Assembly (NCBI GenBank): GCA_009767595.1
Contig: VSDK01024180.1
Span: 174,930-238,929, forward strand
DNA: 64,000 bases
Direction: 5' to 3'
DNA from: Symbiodinium kawagutii
Lineage: Eukaryota; Sar; Dinophyceae; Suessiales; Symbiodiniaceae
Below the pieces are notes generated by a model. The model did no database searches. It had not been told where the DNA came from and saw only the letters and a list, made by a program, of their open reading frames with translations. Shown here piece by piece: positions 39,601 to 51,590 of this stretch; within the stretch, counting starts at the first letter, position 1; each line of letters begins with the position of its first letter. The translations under genes and the position numbers were made by a program.

Positions 39601-42600
39601 CATGGCGAGTCGGTGGGGTGGTTGAACTGGTTGATTAACTTGTAACTTTTGATAGGTTGAACTGGTGACTTTGGTAACTTTTACTTGTAAGTTTTGATAG
39701 TTTTAACTGGTTGATTAACAATATAAGGGGTTGATTAAATGGGAGCCAGGCCAGGAGCTACCAGGAGCGCCCGTTCACCAAATGGTAGCTGTATAGTAGG
39801 GGTTGGTTTACTACGTTAGTAGCAAACGAATAGTATGAGTTATTAGGGGTTGGTTCAACTATTGACTATTGGTTTAACTACTATTAGGGGTTGGTTCAAT
39901 AAATTAGCTATTAGGGGTTGGTTCAACTACTGGCTTAACTGCCGTATGAACACATGATGGTAATTGACAACCAGTAGTTGATAATGGTGGCAATTGATAA
40001 CCAGCATGACAAGTACTTGGTAACAAGTAGCTGATAACCGCTAGTTACTGCTTGTAATCAACTACCCTTATCAACTACTTAGTAGTAGGTAGTAATTGTA
40101 GCTGATAGACCCTACTAACAAGTAGTTGATGACATAGGGGTTAATCTAAACGTGGAAATGTATGTAATAGCTAGCATGGCTTACCATCAATTCACTACCA
40201 ACCATCCAACCACAACTACTCAACCATCAACCCACCACCAAACCCCACTAATCAAATCTCACCTCAACCACCACCTCACCACTAGCTGGCAACTCAACCA
40301 TCATTTCACCACCACCTGGTCACGCCACCCCGTTGCGCAAGCGCCGCGCGCCAGGAAGGCAACGCCGAGCCCATCTTCGAGCGAGCTGTGAAGCAGCTGC
40401 CCTTCGCAGCGCGGATCTGGGCCGCGTACGCCGAGTGGTGCGAAATGCAGGCGCAACGGCCGCGCCCGCGCAGCGCAGGGGAGCGAGGCCGCCAGGGGTA
40501 GCCCTAGCCCTTTAAAGGGAGGCGCCAGGAGCTACCAGGGGTTTTCGAACCACAATGGTAGTGCTGGTGAAGTGATGGTGATTGATAGTGGTCAACTATA
40601 GATTCAACTCGTGGTTTTTGCTTCTTCGGCGGTTTACTCGTGGTTATTTGGTGGTGAAGTACTGTCGTGAACCAGCGGTTATTTGACGCTGCCAGAAATG
40701 GTGCACTGCAATGATGTCGATAGCCAGGCCGAAGCCCTGGTCACAAGGCTCAGCCTTTCATCGATGGCTTCACCGCCACACCTAGGACTCAGCCATGGCC
40801 CTGGGAGTCTACAGCCGCTGCTTGCAACAAGTGCACCTTGGCGCACAGCTGGGGTGAATGGTGATGGTTATTTGATGGCTACTTCGTGGTCGTTTAATGG
40901 TGGTATTTGATTTGATGATTATCTAATCGGCTAAGAATGTAGGCCACTTGATATTTGATTTGATGATAATTATCGTGATATTTGATTTGTTCAAAGGTGA
41001 CATTTCTTGTTTGATGGTTATTTGATGATTAGTTAATCAGCCATGAATGTAGGCCAGTGGTAGGACAAATCCTTTCAGAAACCCTCGCAAAAAAGAATGT
41101 ACTGGATAGTGAATGATGGCGGTGGAGAGAGAGAGGGTCCAAAACTGCCTCTTGAATGGTTGTCTAATGCTTGACGCATGGTTTTTTGATGGCCGATAAG
41201 CTTCAACAACTGACCTGGTTGGTGGTTTCAAGCATTTTTTATTCTCCCTAGTAGCTATATTAACAATTGTTTGGTTAAACATGTTCCATAGGGGTTCAAA
41301 CCACCAACCAGAACAGTCAACGACAGCTGTGACCTGTCCATCTGTGGGCCAGGCCGAACATGGACCTGTGGCTTTCGTATCTCAACTTCTCCAAGCGCCA
41401 CCAGCATCTGGGCATGGTCGCCGGGAGTGGGCCATGTTGAGCCCACCTTAGCTTCCATTAGGGCACCAGTCTCAGCTGCTGCGGTGCATACGATACTCAG
41501 CTCCATGAATGTGGGTCAAAATCAACCAAATGGAGGAAATGAACCAACAATCATAGGGAAAACAAGTGGCAGCCATAGTTAGATCAAGTTGACTCCTGAG
41601 GGCACTACCTTGCATTGATAGCCTCTGGTAAACAAACCTGGCAATGTAAAATCCTTCATTCCTATGTGGTTTCCCAGGGTTGCCTACAAAAAATGCCACA
41701 AAACTGCCGTTGCCAGGTCCATCGTTAAGCTCGTCCTGGGGCTGGGGCCGGCCACCGGCCCAGCATTGATCGTGAGACGCATACTATTAGTCCTCATCGA
41801 ATCGTTCACCATTACTAGCCCAGGAATGATCAATCATAATCCTTACAAACCATCACAAACCAGTACTAACGATTACAAACCATATTGGTTAGTAACCAGT
41901 GCTAACCAGTGATATTTCCCAGCGTCACTAACCGCGGAGGCTGGGTACCTTTGCCCCAGCCGCGCCCAAGGACCTTAGAGGAGGTCTTGCGCTCCTACGC
42001 TCGTGCCATTGATCTGCTGGGTACGGACTGGAGGGTGCACCGGCGCCGGGGGGGGGGGCCATGGTGTTCATTGGAAGGTGCGCAAGCCACCAACTGGGGA
42101 CTTCCAAAGTAAAAATCCATGGAATTAAACTAACCTCCAGTTTTAGTCTACTTTGGGACTCCAAAAGTTGGACACTCCGGTAAACTCACCTGGAAGTAGA
42201 AAATCCCCATGGCAATTATAATGGTTTGAGCTATTAAAAAGATCGTCATTTTCAGATTCCAGGTTAGTCTGCCAGAGGGTATGGTTGGTTCATCATTGGC
42301 TGACCATGGGTAACAAGGGATAGTGATCAAAAATAGGGGATACACATACGAACTAATGGCGCTTTCTCCAAGGTTTCAGATCAAGTGAAACTTAAGTGGA
42401 GCCATAGAGCCCAAGTGGGTTGCGCGCCATTGACTTCTGAGGGTTAGCGGAGAACGGTTCTCTCAACAGGGGTCTTACCTTTCGACCTTTGTCTGCTTGT
42501 TTTAACTGCTCCTGCTGGAGAGCCCCAATCGGACCCTAGGGGGTGACCGTGTTGAAGTGCCCTTTCAGTTTGTTTAAGACCCAGCCTATCCATGACTATT

Positions 42601-44760
42601 CCGGAAAATCACCCAACGTTGAGCTGCGGGTCTCTTGGATTTCTTTTGGCTTTTCAGTATCCATTTTATATCTTCGTCAACTATTGTTAGCCATTACCAC
42701 CTATCAACGAGTGCACGAGTGCCAGTGTTGATCACCATGCCAGAGACAAATCTTGGTTAACCATATCCAGCTAGCTAGGCGATAATTCATCCAGCTTATC
42801 GCTGGACCACTGATATTGCACAAAATGGTGATTTCTTACAATCGAGGACCCCCAAAAATGGTTGGTTTATTACTAAAGCAAGTTCACATCGGAGGATTCG
42901 GGGTACCCCTATTTTGAGAACCACCAACTTACAATACTATGGTCACAATTACCATCTATGGCGGTTTTTAGCCACATCACAAACACACAAATAGATAGGT
43001 CACCTTACGCATGTTTATCATGTCACCTTCAAACTATGTCATCATACCCACCTGTTTATCAAAGCACGCGTCTGCACCTCAAAACCCGGTCATATATTAG
43101 CTGGTTGGCGGTTTTAAGTATTTGTTTTGGTTCACAAGCTTATTTTTCACAGGGTTTGAAACCACCAACCAGCATCAACCAGTTCTAACTGAAGTTGATC
43201 CGGGGTGGTCGGTTGACTTGCGCATATGTTTCATGATGAGGAGGTTCAACCGGTTCAACCACCCACCAGTGATATGCTCACGATATCTCACGATTCATCA
43301 TCCACCTTCACCCCACTCAAGCCTGTAGGCTGCACCAGTGTGGTCGGACTACCTGGCCTTGCTGAAGCACGCCTATAACTTGAAACAAAAGAAGGACTAC
43401 CAGGGTTGCTGAAGGTCCACCGGGTGATTTCTCAAGCTTGGAACCCCCACAGTTGTGGATGATTTCTATAAATGGTCCCCCAATTTGAGAAACACCCGGT
43501 GGCTGTGCTGGTTTTAAGACAGCCTTTTCACGTTTGAAGCCGCTACAGATGATTGGTTACCCAAAAAATATGACAGGTTTGTTTTGCTGACTTGTTACCC
43601 ATACCTAGAGGTAGTCTTGTTCATAAGTAGTAAAGATGATTTGTTACCCACATGTCAATTATTGTCAATCTAATTTTCGTACCCATAAGTAGTAAAGATG
43701 ATCTGTTACCCCTACGTGAAGCTAATTTTGTGATGCATTGAGTAGAGGTGATGTGCTACTTGCTGCTGATAGTTAATACTCGCTCAACGAATAGGATATG
43801 ATTGGCTAATGGTTACTAAAATTGGCTATGAACATCACTAGTAACTATAGTGGTTACTAAAGGCGAGAGTTGATGGATGGCCATGTTCAATAACAACAGC
43901 CATGAGCCCCCAAAACCATCATTTTTATAGGTTATAAGCCATATTTTATCATATTTCAGGTTTTGGTGGCTCATGGAGGTCATTAAACATAGCTGTTTCG
44001 CACGCAAACCACGGGTCGCCCAAGGTGGGGTGCGCCTCCCAAACCTGCATGGTCCGGTTTCGATTTCAACCATGATCTGATCATGAGCGATGTCTCAGTA
44101 GCCACCAACCACTATGGTGCAGGAGCAGGTATCAACTTCTGGTACTTCTAAACCAGCTGGTGCCAGCTAATAAATTGAAGTTACTACAAACTGATTCTAA
44201 ACATAAAACCAGTTGGCCTTATGAGTTACAATGATTACTGCAGGACTGCCAACTATTAGTAATCAGAACCAACTGGTATTAGTTGGTATCGCGGGTGTGG
44301 AGGTCACCACGGCTGGTGACACTGGTGGCGGCACGCTCAGCTCTAGGAGAACCCCGATGCCGAGCTTCAAGGGAAGCTACTGGCAGAAGACCCCAACCCC
44401 ATCGACACGGCCAAGCGAACGTTGAAGAAGGAAGTGAAGCAAAAGCAGGTCATCGCGCGAGTGGGCGCACGGGGGCCCGGGTAGCACGGTTGAGACGTAG
44501 GTGTTGGAGTTGAACTGTAGGTGGGTCGTCCTGAAAAGGCGACTTGTAGCATCTTGTTGCTCTTGAAGTGCAAATTGCCAGTGCCAATTTAGAGACTACC
44601 CTGCGAACATGTTTTTTGACTTGAAATCTCGTGAAATCAGGAAGGTATCAGCAACAACTGCATTTGTTGAATAAATTGTATGATTTCTTTTGTTCGTAGG
44701 TGTTTGTAGCCGTCACGTTCGGTGATTACGACCCATGGTGGCAGTACCTGCTAGCCTACT
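39481..44760 (+). CDS. CSTF3: HAT-repeat protein, CstF-77/Rna14-like (N-terminal half)
   Basis: CstF-77 (Rna14, Suppressor of forked) is the scaffold of the cleavage-stimulation factor in mRNA 3'-end processing. Eight islands follow the order of its HAT-N domain: ADNYDLGAWDARLREAI (family NPYDxxAWxxLIREA), EPIFERAVKQLPFAARIWAA (YERxxxxFPxSxRFW), GVYSRCLQQV (LFxRCL), NMDLWLSYLNFSKRH (xxDLWxxYLxY), VLRSYARAIDLLGTDW (AxxFxLxxIGxD), VWSDYLALLK (IWxDYIxFLK), GKLLAEDPNP..AKRTLKKE (LAKxLIED..ARxVxKE) and DYDPWWQYLLAY (VDMWKKYIQWE). The colinearity is strong though each match is short. Exon ends are not fixed. No HAT-C or CstF-77 C-terminal exon was found; the gene may continue with unrecognised exons or be truncated. 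Prp39 is the main alternative. Confidence 0.65.
40355..40460 (+). CDS. CSTF3: HAT gene exon 2
   Basis: After GCGCCAG the frame reads EGNAEPIFERAVKQLPFAAR and then IWAAYAEWCEMQ. It is a textbook HAT helix pair with the conserved Trp, Tyr and Glu. It continues in frame to about 40495 with low-complexity RPRPRS sequence. Confidence 0.75.
40793..40841 (+). CDS. CSTF3: HAT gene exon 3 (short)
   Basis: After GACTCAG the frame reads MALGVYSRCLQQVHLG. It fills the gap between HAT exons 2 and 4 as 'V-E-K-L-F-Q-R-C-L-M-K-V-L' does in CstF-77. Confidence 0.6.
41215..41311 (+). mobile_element. Family C TIR element, full copy
   Basis: CTGGTTGGTGGTTTCAAGC left, GGTTCAAACCACCAACCAG right, core TTCTCCCTAGTAGCTATATT. 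It lies in the HAT gene intron, 41 bp before exon 4. Confidence 0.85.
41353..41412 (+). CDS. CSTF3: HAT gene exon 4, DLWLSYLNF block
   Basis: After GGGCCAG the frame reads PNMDLWLSYLNFSKRHQHLG. 'x-D-L-W-x-x-Y-L-x-(Y/F)' is diagnostic of CstF-77 and Prp39 HAT repeats. Confidence 0.75.
41960..42034 (+). CDS. CSTF3: HAT gene exon 5
   Basis: After TGCCCCAG the frame reads PRPRTLEEVLRSYARAIDLL and then GTDWR. It matches the helix before the IWxDYI motif in CstF-77 (in plants TKAFEFMLNYIGTD). Confidence 0.65.
42826..42928 (+). mobile_element. Family D TIR element
   Basis: GATTTCTTACAATCGAGGACC left, GGTACCCCTATTTTGAGAACC right, core AAAATGGTTGGTTTATTAC. Confidence 0.75.
43100..43173 (+). mobile_element. 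Family C TIR element (short)
   Basis: CTGGTTGGCGGTTTTAAGT left, GGTTTGAAACCACCAACCAG right. A further right-end fragment follows at about 43203-43270. Confidence 0.7.
43339..43397 (+). CDS. CSTF3: HAT gene exon 6, VWSDYLALLK block
   Basis: After GCACCAG the frame reads VWSDYLALLKHAYNLKQKKD. It matches IWVDYINFLK in CstF-77 at the right place in the array. Confidence 0.7.
43428..43497 (+). mobile_element. Family D element (short)
   Basis: GATTTCTCAAGCTTGGAACCC left, CCCCCAATTTGAGAAACACC right. Confidence 0.65.
43901..43976 (+). mobile_element. Family E element
   Basis: GAGCCCCCAAAACCATCATTT left, CAGGTTTTGGTGGCTCATGG right. Confidence 0.65.
44347..44460 (+). CDS. CSTF3: HAT gene exon 7
   Basis: After CTCTAG the frame reads ENPDAELQGKLLAEDPNPID and then TAKRTLKKEVKQKQVIARVG. 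It fits the CstF-77 linker LAKKMIEDRS..NARRVAKEYE. Confidence 0.55.
44700..44756 (+). CDS. CSTF3: HAT gene exon 8 (tentative)
   Basis: After TTCGTAG the frame reads VFVAVTFGDYDPWWQYLLAY. DPWWQYLLAY resembles the VDMWKKYIQWE step. It is short with modest GC, so uncertain. Confidence 0.4.
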
Positions 44761-45388
44761 AATACGATAGGATCAAGATGCGTTCACCAGCATTTCATTG
44801 TTGTTGGCTCTTAGCCAGAAGGCCCACTAGAGCGAGCAAGCCGCTACTACATGCTACTACTAACTCTCTTCGAACGTTGACCACTTTTGCTGTTTGCCAT
44901 TCTCCTCCGGTTGAACAGCCCGAATTTTCGAACTGTGCGCAGCTTTGGCTACAAAAAAAGCATCGTGCCTTGAGAGCGAAACATCGTGTAGGTCGCTGTC
45001 ATGTTGGTAACGGATCCAGCGATCAGAGCATCACAGGTTCGATGACAGAATGACTCTTTGAAACTGAGGAGTGAACTGTGGATAGCTGTATGACATGTCT
45101 TCATCCCGGTGCACATGTGCACACACACACACAGTAGACCGATGTAGAACGTATATCTACGAACACCTGCATGTGAGACACTGTGTGCGTCCCCAAGTCA
45201 TCACTTGGGCCTCCCAAGTTCGCACCATCCCCAGCTTTCCATTTCCCCTCAAAAAATCACCCAACAAAAAACCCGCAAGGAACAACAACGAACATCCCAA
45301 GAAATTCCCAGCCCTCAACCTGCCCCAGCCCTCGCCCCAGCCATGGCATCTTCCCATGGCACCTGAGCTGCCATGGCCTGACCCCTCC

Positions 45389-45560
45389 ATGGCCATGGAC
45401 GACTCCACGTGGCACGCGCTGCTGGGCAGCTGCGCGGCCCAGCTGGGCGACGACGTGGCGCCCAAGCCACAGAGCTGGGAGCTCTGCACGCTGGCGCGGC
45501 TCGCCGCCAAGCGCTGGCCCTTCCTCCCCAAGAGGCGCCCCACAGGGCCTGGCGGAGCCA
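45389..45560 (+). CDS. Unassigned exon, possibly a gene start
   Basis: A very GC-rich island: MAMDDSTWHALLGSCAAQLG, DDVAPKPQSWELCTLARLAA and KRWPFLPKRR. An ATG sits in CCATGGCCATGG context. It could be the 5' exon of a new gene or a later HAT-gene exon, but no family is recognised. Confidence 0.5.
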
Positions 45561-45682
45561 TGGGGTGATGGGAGGAGCTATGGGATAGCTATGGAGGTAG
45601 GCTGTTACCCTCCAAAAGTAGGGTATAACTCCTATGAAGATGATGTTTTTTTTGGACACCTATAAAGATGATGATGCATGGT

Positions 45683-45809
45683 ACAAGGTGGGCCACCCAA
45701 ACGTTATAAGTTGATTAATTAGCCATTTAACCATAGTTATCACTACCAATATCTGGTAGTTACCCTAGTGAACTAACCCAAGTTAGCTAACTCAGGGGGC
45801 CCACCTTGT
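45683..45809 (+). mobile_element. Family A TIR element nested in a family-E-like repeat
   Basis: ACAAGGTGGGCCACCCAAACG left, CAGGGGGCCCACCTTGT right. On both sides lie near-identical words (CTCCAAAA(G/A)TAGGGTATAA, CCTAT(G/A)AAGATGATG), so it split or duplicated an older repeat. Confidence 0.82.
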
Positions 45810-46333
45810 ATGGAGGTAGGCTTTTACCCTCCAAAAATAGGGTATAATTCCTATAAAGATGATGATTTGTTTGGGGCTCATGGTACTTATGATGGTGATG
45901 GAGATCCATAGTGGCATCTATGGTGGTCTAGTGGTGGAAAGCAAATTTCGTGGAGACATTTTATTGATTCGTGATGATTTCATTGTGCAATGTGTTTTTG
46001 ATTTTGATGGTTAAGACAGTGAAGATCATAAATCATGTTGGATGTTCTTCGTCATGTTGATTCATGATGATTCATTATGCATATACAATGCATATTTTCA
46101 TGTTTACTGTTCAAAAACTTGGATGCATAATGAATAATCCATACAAACCACCTGGACATATTATCATAATCACGTGAGTCATATTATGATTCATCATGCA
46201 TGATCATATATAACCATTACAGTGAGCCTTAGAAAAGATCAGACGGTTGGTGGCCCACTTAAATATTACATGACCAACTTGAGTCTTGAATCATATAATG
46301 ATCATAGAAACATTGGTGGCCCACTTCAGCTGG

Positions 46334-46985
46334 CTATGGGTCAGTTTACCCTTGGTCCCCCTGGTTCCCGTCACCATTGTTTTCCCATGTTTTCCCTATA
46401 AACTTGTCGCTCAATATTGATGGTGAATTGCTTGACCCATATTCATATATATAGCTGGTATATCCCCTGTTATCGTTATTTTTCATACCCTATTAAATTA
46501 ACTATTGATATTTATCCATGGCCATCGATACCCTATCATACCCTATTAGTGTTTATTATACCCTATCAGACCTATCATTAACCATTATCCACCATTGTTG
46601 GTTGGTTAACTGCTTGACCCATAGCCATATAGTTGGTATATATCCCTATATCCCCTATACTTGTTCATTTATCATCCCCTACTATCAACCATCAACCAGC
46701 CATTGTTGGTTGGTTACAGCCTTGACCCATAGCCATATAGTCGGTATATATTTCGATATATCCCCTAAATATTCCCTATGAAACTGTTGCTCAATATTGA
46801 TGGTTAAAGCCTTGACCCAAAGCCATATGATCAACCATTATGAATTATGAACCATTGTTATCACCTCTTTTTCACAAACTATTGACCATTCATGAACCAT
46901 TATCGCTGGTTATATATCCTTGCTGTTTTATATCCCCTATATATCCCCTACTGTTGCTTGGTTAAAGCCTTGACCCATGGCCATC
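46334..46985 (+). repeat. Cluster of family B element ends
   Basis: One complete reverse family-B copy (46334-46440) is followed by at least four right-end fragments: each has ATTGTTGGTTGGTTA- or GATGGTTAAAG-type sequence and then CTTGACCCATAGCCATA (near 46612, 46725, 46812, 46970). Short TATCCCCTA words lie between. Confidence 0.7.
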
Positions 46986-47001
46986 CCCAACCACCAACCA
47001 G

Positions 47002-47135
47002 GAAGTTTCTCTTCGAACGCGCGGCTCCAGGAAGTTGGAAAGCGACCTGTTGACGGCGCAGAGCCTTTCGGACGCGCGCGAGATCTTGGGGAAGGCCTTG
47101 CCACTCGGACGGCCGAGGACCGCACCCAACGCCTG
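47002..47135 (+). CDS. Unassigned exon directly after a family C terminus
   Basis: The acceptor is the CAG of CCAACCACCAACCAG. Frame 1 reads EVSLRTRGSRKLESDLLTAQ, SLSDAREILGKALPLGRPRT. Frame 2 starts KFLFERAAPGSW, which resembles a HAT helix, but stops early. The family is unknown. Confidence 0.45.
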
Positions 47136-47512
47136 AGGTGACCACCGTGGGCCACCCCCAAAAACATGTGGAAAGTCTGTGAGGGTGCTGAGGATTGCTT
47201 GAGATTTGCCATATGCCATATATGTCATGTAGAATCTATATATATATATATATACCTCGAATATGATTTTTGGTTGGTACAGCTATCATATTTTATGGTA
47301 TCGTTTAACTTTGATAATACAGAAGTGTATTATAGTCTCCACAAGCGGTAGTTACCACAGTTTTAATCTACGTTAACTATTTCAGGGGCACCACTCTGTA
47401 GCAACAAAAATGATATATAGTGAGATGTTCCATTGCATTTCTCCCACCGTGTTTGGCTATAACGCCAGTATACCACCATGCTGATTCAACAATGTCATTA
47501 TACCAAGTACCT

Positions 47513-47604
47513 AGGGCTCACAAAACCATCATGTTTATGGGATATAACCCATATTTTGGAGGGTAAAATCCTATCTTTTCCATGGTTTTGGGGCCAATGG
47601 TACA
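47513..47604 (+). mobile_element. Family E TIR element
   Basis: GGGCTCACAAAACCATCATG left, CCATGGTTTTGGGGCCAATGG right, core ATATTTTGGAGGGTAAAATCC. It is close to the copy at 6979. Confidence 0.75.
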
Positions 47605-47948
47605 CGATAGCACTCTAATCTGCCATTTGTTAATTCGTCGCCAGGTTCATTGTTCCGATCCTATTCTTTCAGGGAGCCTCCGACAGCGATGGCGAGAGAG
47701 AATACTATTAGAATATAGCTACTAGAAATTGGATCATATGGTGGGTTTGGGTGGATGCGTGGCTACAAGTCTTTCGGTAGGGCGCAGACCAAAAAAACAT
47801 TGATTACTGACATTGGTTTGCCCATGTTAATACCATTGATTAAGTTAACATTGTTTAAGTTAACATTGGTTAAGTCAACACTGATTAATAACATGGGTTA
47901 ATAACCACCCTTGAAGCCAATCAACTGCGCCCTGTATCACTTTCCAAG

Positions 47949-48085
47949 GCCCGACACTTCCGAGCTGGAGCAGCTGCTGCCGTCACGGTCGCCGTCCCGG
48001 TCGCGGTCGCTGCGAAGGGATGGGCATCGTTCGCGCCTGGTGCGGGCGAGAGACTTGGACACGCGATGGCGGCTGAGGGCATGGC
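47949..48085 (+). CDS. Unassigned exon, Arg/Ser-rich
   Basis: After TTCCAAG the frame reads PDTSELEQLLPSRSPSRSRS and then LRRDGHRSRLVRARDLDTRW. SR dipeptides recall splicing factors, but an alternative alanine-rich frame is also open. Confidence 0.4.
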
Positions 48086-48508
48086 AAGTGAACCCCAAGG
48101 GTGGTGGATGGAGGTGATTACTTGTGGTGGTTCATGAAATGAAATGGCTAGGGCATCTTTAATGAAGTCCAAGGGTGGGTGAGCCAGGTGGTTACTTGTG
48201 GTGGGTGTTATTGACTCCAATGGCGAATGAATTCCAAAAATGGTTACGGATGGCTAGTAGTGTTGATGGTGAACCAATGGCTCCAGTTGATGGTATTTTT
48301 GAGGTGAGATTTCAGGGGTTGGTGGGTGATCAAGTCAGAGGAGAAGCCATCGTTGATGGCGTTTCCAAGCAACTATTCTGGATGGCTTATACCCACTAAC
48401 TTAGGTTTTTAGTGTTTTTGGGATATGATGGATTTACCATAGAACCACTAAAAATATATTTTTAGCAGTGGATCTATAAGCCACCAAGTATTGCTGACAG
48501 TTACTAGT

Positions 48509-48592
48509 GTGGTTTCTCAGAATAGGGAACCCCAAAAATGGTTGGTTTATCGCCATAGTTGATTCATAATGGATGATTTTGAGAAACCACCA
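48509..48592 (+). mobile_element. Family D TIR element
   Basis: TGGTTTCTCAGAATAGGGAACC left, GGATGATTTTGAGAAACCACC right, core AAAATGGTTGGTTTATCGCC. Confidence 0.75.
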
Positions 48593-49422
48593 TTTGTGTG
48601 GTCAATCAATGGTTGATGACTGACCAATAGCCAATGGCGATTGATTCACCAGTAAGATGACATGATTGATGTGTGGTATCATTCATTCCAAAATCATGGT
48701 CCTCAATAGGTGGCATATCCATGTATATCCAATGGCGACCCATCATCATGGCCCACTAATATGCCACGTGTCATTCATGCTTGGCAATGGATTCAATGGC
48801 TGATTTTCATGAATCAATGTGGTAAATCTATGGCACCATCGGCTAATTGGGGCCTCATCTACATGTGCTCGGATGGTGGCAAGGGTGTGATCAACAGCGA
48901 TTTTTGGTGAATGATCTGATGACTCATTCATGCAAAACGGGTGCAATGAGTCTGTGGTTGCTTGGAGTCTGAATTCGTTTGTTGATCAGTAGTTTATGTT
49001 GATTTTTGGGTGTTCATGGTTTTGAGGTCATGCAATGGTTGTTGAACAGATGGTGAATCATTACCAGATCAGGATGCTAGTGCGAAAGCATGGTTGCCAC
49101 CGTTGTTGGCATGGATCGATTCGTGGCACGCGGCCGTTCCCAGGTGAACTTCCACAAGACAACCGTTTTCCCTTGGAGAACCTCTCCTGCCAACCCATCC
49201 TGGAAACTCAACTTCATGGTTGGTTGATGCTTAAAACTCATGATTCGCTAAATTTTTGCCCTGGCTCTTGGCAGTTTTATCCCGGTTCCTGCTGGTTTCA
49301 TGGCACTTTCCTAGCATTCCATGGCAGTTTCATGGCATTTCATCCCGGTTCCCGATGGTTTCCTAGCATTCCATGGCGGTTTCCCGGCCACCAGTGGCAC
49401 CTCCCGGCGCCGTGTCGCCCAG

Positions 49423-49560
49423 GAGCCTTGCTGCTCCAGCTGGGTCCGGCGCACGGTCGCTCGCCGTCGGGGGCCGTGTTGACCAAGCGCCTGCGCCTGG
49501 CCGCGGCAGAGCTGGAGGAGGGCCACGGGGTACTGCCCGAAGCGTGGCTGGGGCAACGCG
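49423..49560 (+). CDS. Unassigned exon
   Basis: After TCGCCCAG the frame reads ALLLQLGPAHGRSPSGAVLT, KRLRLAAAELEEGHGVLPEA and WLGQRAG. Third positions are strongly G/C. A family is not recognised. Confidence 0.5.
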
Positions 49561-51212
49561 CCGGGGCTGGGGTGGCTTGGAGGTGGTGGAGGTTGGCTGA
49601 TGTGAAGATGGGTGATGTTGGTGGGTTGAGATGGGCCAGTTGGTGGTTCATTGATGGTTGATTTGGTTGATTGAGTGGTTGGTTTTGTGTGATAGTGAAT
49701 CGGTGGATTGATTGTAGTAGTCGCTGGTTGAGTGGTGGTTGGTCCTGTGTGAAGTGATGGTTATATGACCGGTGGTGAACATTTGTTTGATTGTGAAAAC
49801 AAGGGTTGATTTGTGGTTAATTAACTATACTGGATCGTGGTTCATCATGGTCAGAGAAGTGGGGATAAATACCACCAATCATCAACACTTGCTTCAGCAA
49901 TGGGCAGTGTTGGGCAGTATGCGACGGCTGCTCTTTCTTCAGGAGATCGCGTTAACCGCAATATTTCTCGACGGAGTGAACGCGGTGAGCTGGTGAATGA
50001 AAATCTGCAAGGGGTAGTAGCGAATCTGAGAGGCATCATGTCCCAAAAGATTGTAAATACCCCAAGCCACATGCAGCAGCGGTATGTAAGAAAATAGTTT
50101 ATACATGCAGCACGATCATTGATCATGCATCTCAAAAAAACGCATGTTTGATGGTGTGTTTGCAGCTGCAGCCGACTGCAGTAATAAGGTTCACCGAACT
50201 GCGAGCACCAGTGACACTGGGACCCCCGGCCTTTTTTCCCGTGGGCAATGCTGCAGGCGCGGCATCGGTGGGACTTGTCGTGGTGGATCCCCATCCCCGT
50301 GTCATGATTGTCATGACCCATTTAGATACTCAGAATGCATGCAAAACTTGAGATTTTGGGATTCAGCACATTTAGATACTCAGAATGCATCCAAATCAAA
50401 GCAAATTTCCAGCACATTTAAGTGATTTGGAAACTTGGGAAGTCTTCAGCACTTTTGACTTGGAGCTCGTCAGGATCGTCGCTGTGCGATCCACGACGGC
50501 GTTTAGGAACCTCCCGAAGGTCCAGGGAACTCAATGTTCATTGATCGATCCTAGTTTCAAAGTGACACCCCAACCCACCCTCCCAGCCATGAGCATAGTT
50601 ACGAACCAGTAACAAGCAGTTGGATCACACTGGTGGCATTCACCATCTTGAACTGGGTTCATCCAGCCCTTACTTGGATCTATTTGAAAGTACTCAGGAA
50701 TGATGCACTCCAGTGATCTGACATAGCAAAGGGTAATTACCATACTTCATGGAGAACCCCCGGGAAACCATCAATAGTTGGTGGAGTGTTTGGTGCTATG
50801 TTAGATCACCTGAGAGTTCATGAGAGCTACACCGAAGCCTTGACATCTAGTGGTGACAACATCAATGCTTTGAACACACAACTGAACTGACATCATAACC
50901 TCGCATTTTTGCAACAGTTAAATCCGAGCTACATGAATGTATTTGACAATATCTGACACCTTTGTGTAAACGTGTATCTAGTTTTCACGGAGGTGATTCG
51001 GTGAGTTAGCGTATAGGCGTATACCGTATATAGTATTAGCGATTGTTTCTACCACTACCGCTTCACGTTTGTCAACAGATATTGGTTTATACTTCCTGGC
51101 TAGATGGATAACTGATTCAATCTTCATGGCGGTCACTAGTTATAACCTCCTATAACCTCCTGATCATCTAGTATCATCTAGTCGAACTACAACCAGGCTA
51201 TAGCAATTAGCT

Positions 51213-51317
51213 ACAAGGTGTGCCCCCAGCAGTTATCAGTTGGGTACCCCTATAACTGGCAGTTGACCCTAGTTAGCGATAAACCAACTAAGCTAAGTGG
51301 TTGGGGGCCCACTTTGT
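51213..51317 (+). mobile_element. Family A TIR element
   Basis: ACAAGGTGTGCCCCCAGCAG left, GGTTGGGGGCCCACTTTGT right. Confidence 0.75.
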
Positions 51318-51435
51318 AGCTACTAACCAGCTATCAACCCTTCTTGTTGGTCAACATCACCATGTTAACCAGCTATTTTACCAGCTATTTACCAGCTATT
51401 CACCAGCTACTACCCAGCTGGTCAATCCTCATGGG

Positions 51436-51568
51436 TTAATGGCTACCCAGGATTAATAAACCCTAGGTTTATTAATTGGGGGTATCCCCTAAAAGCCTTG
51501 GTTTTCCATTAGAATGGGAACCCCCCTAGTTAGTCAACCAGGGGTTTATTAATCCTGGGTAGCCATTA
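51436..51568 (+). mobile_element. Family F long-TIR element, left of an exon
   Basis: TTAATGGCTACCCAGGATTA left arm, TAATCCTGGGTAGCCATTA right arm, GGGGGTATCCCCTAAAAGCC in the core; nearly identical to the copy at 38110. Confidence 0.88.
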
Positions 51569-51590
51569 CTGCTGGTACCTTCTGGCTGAG

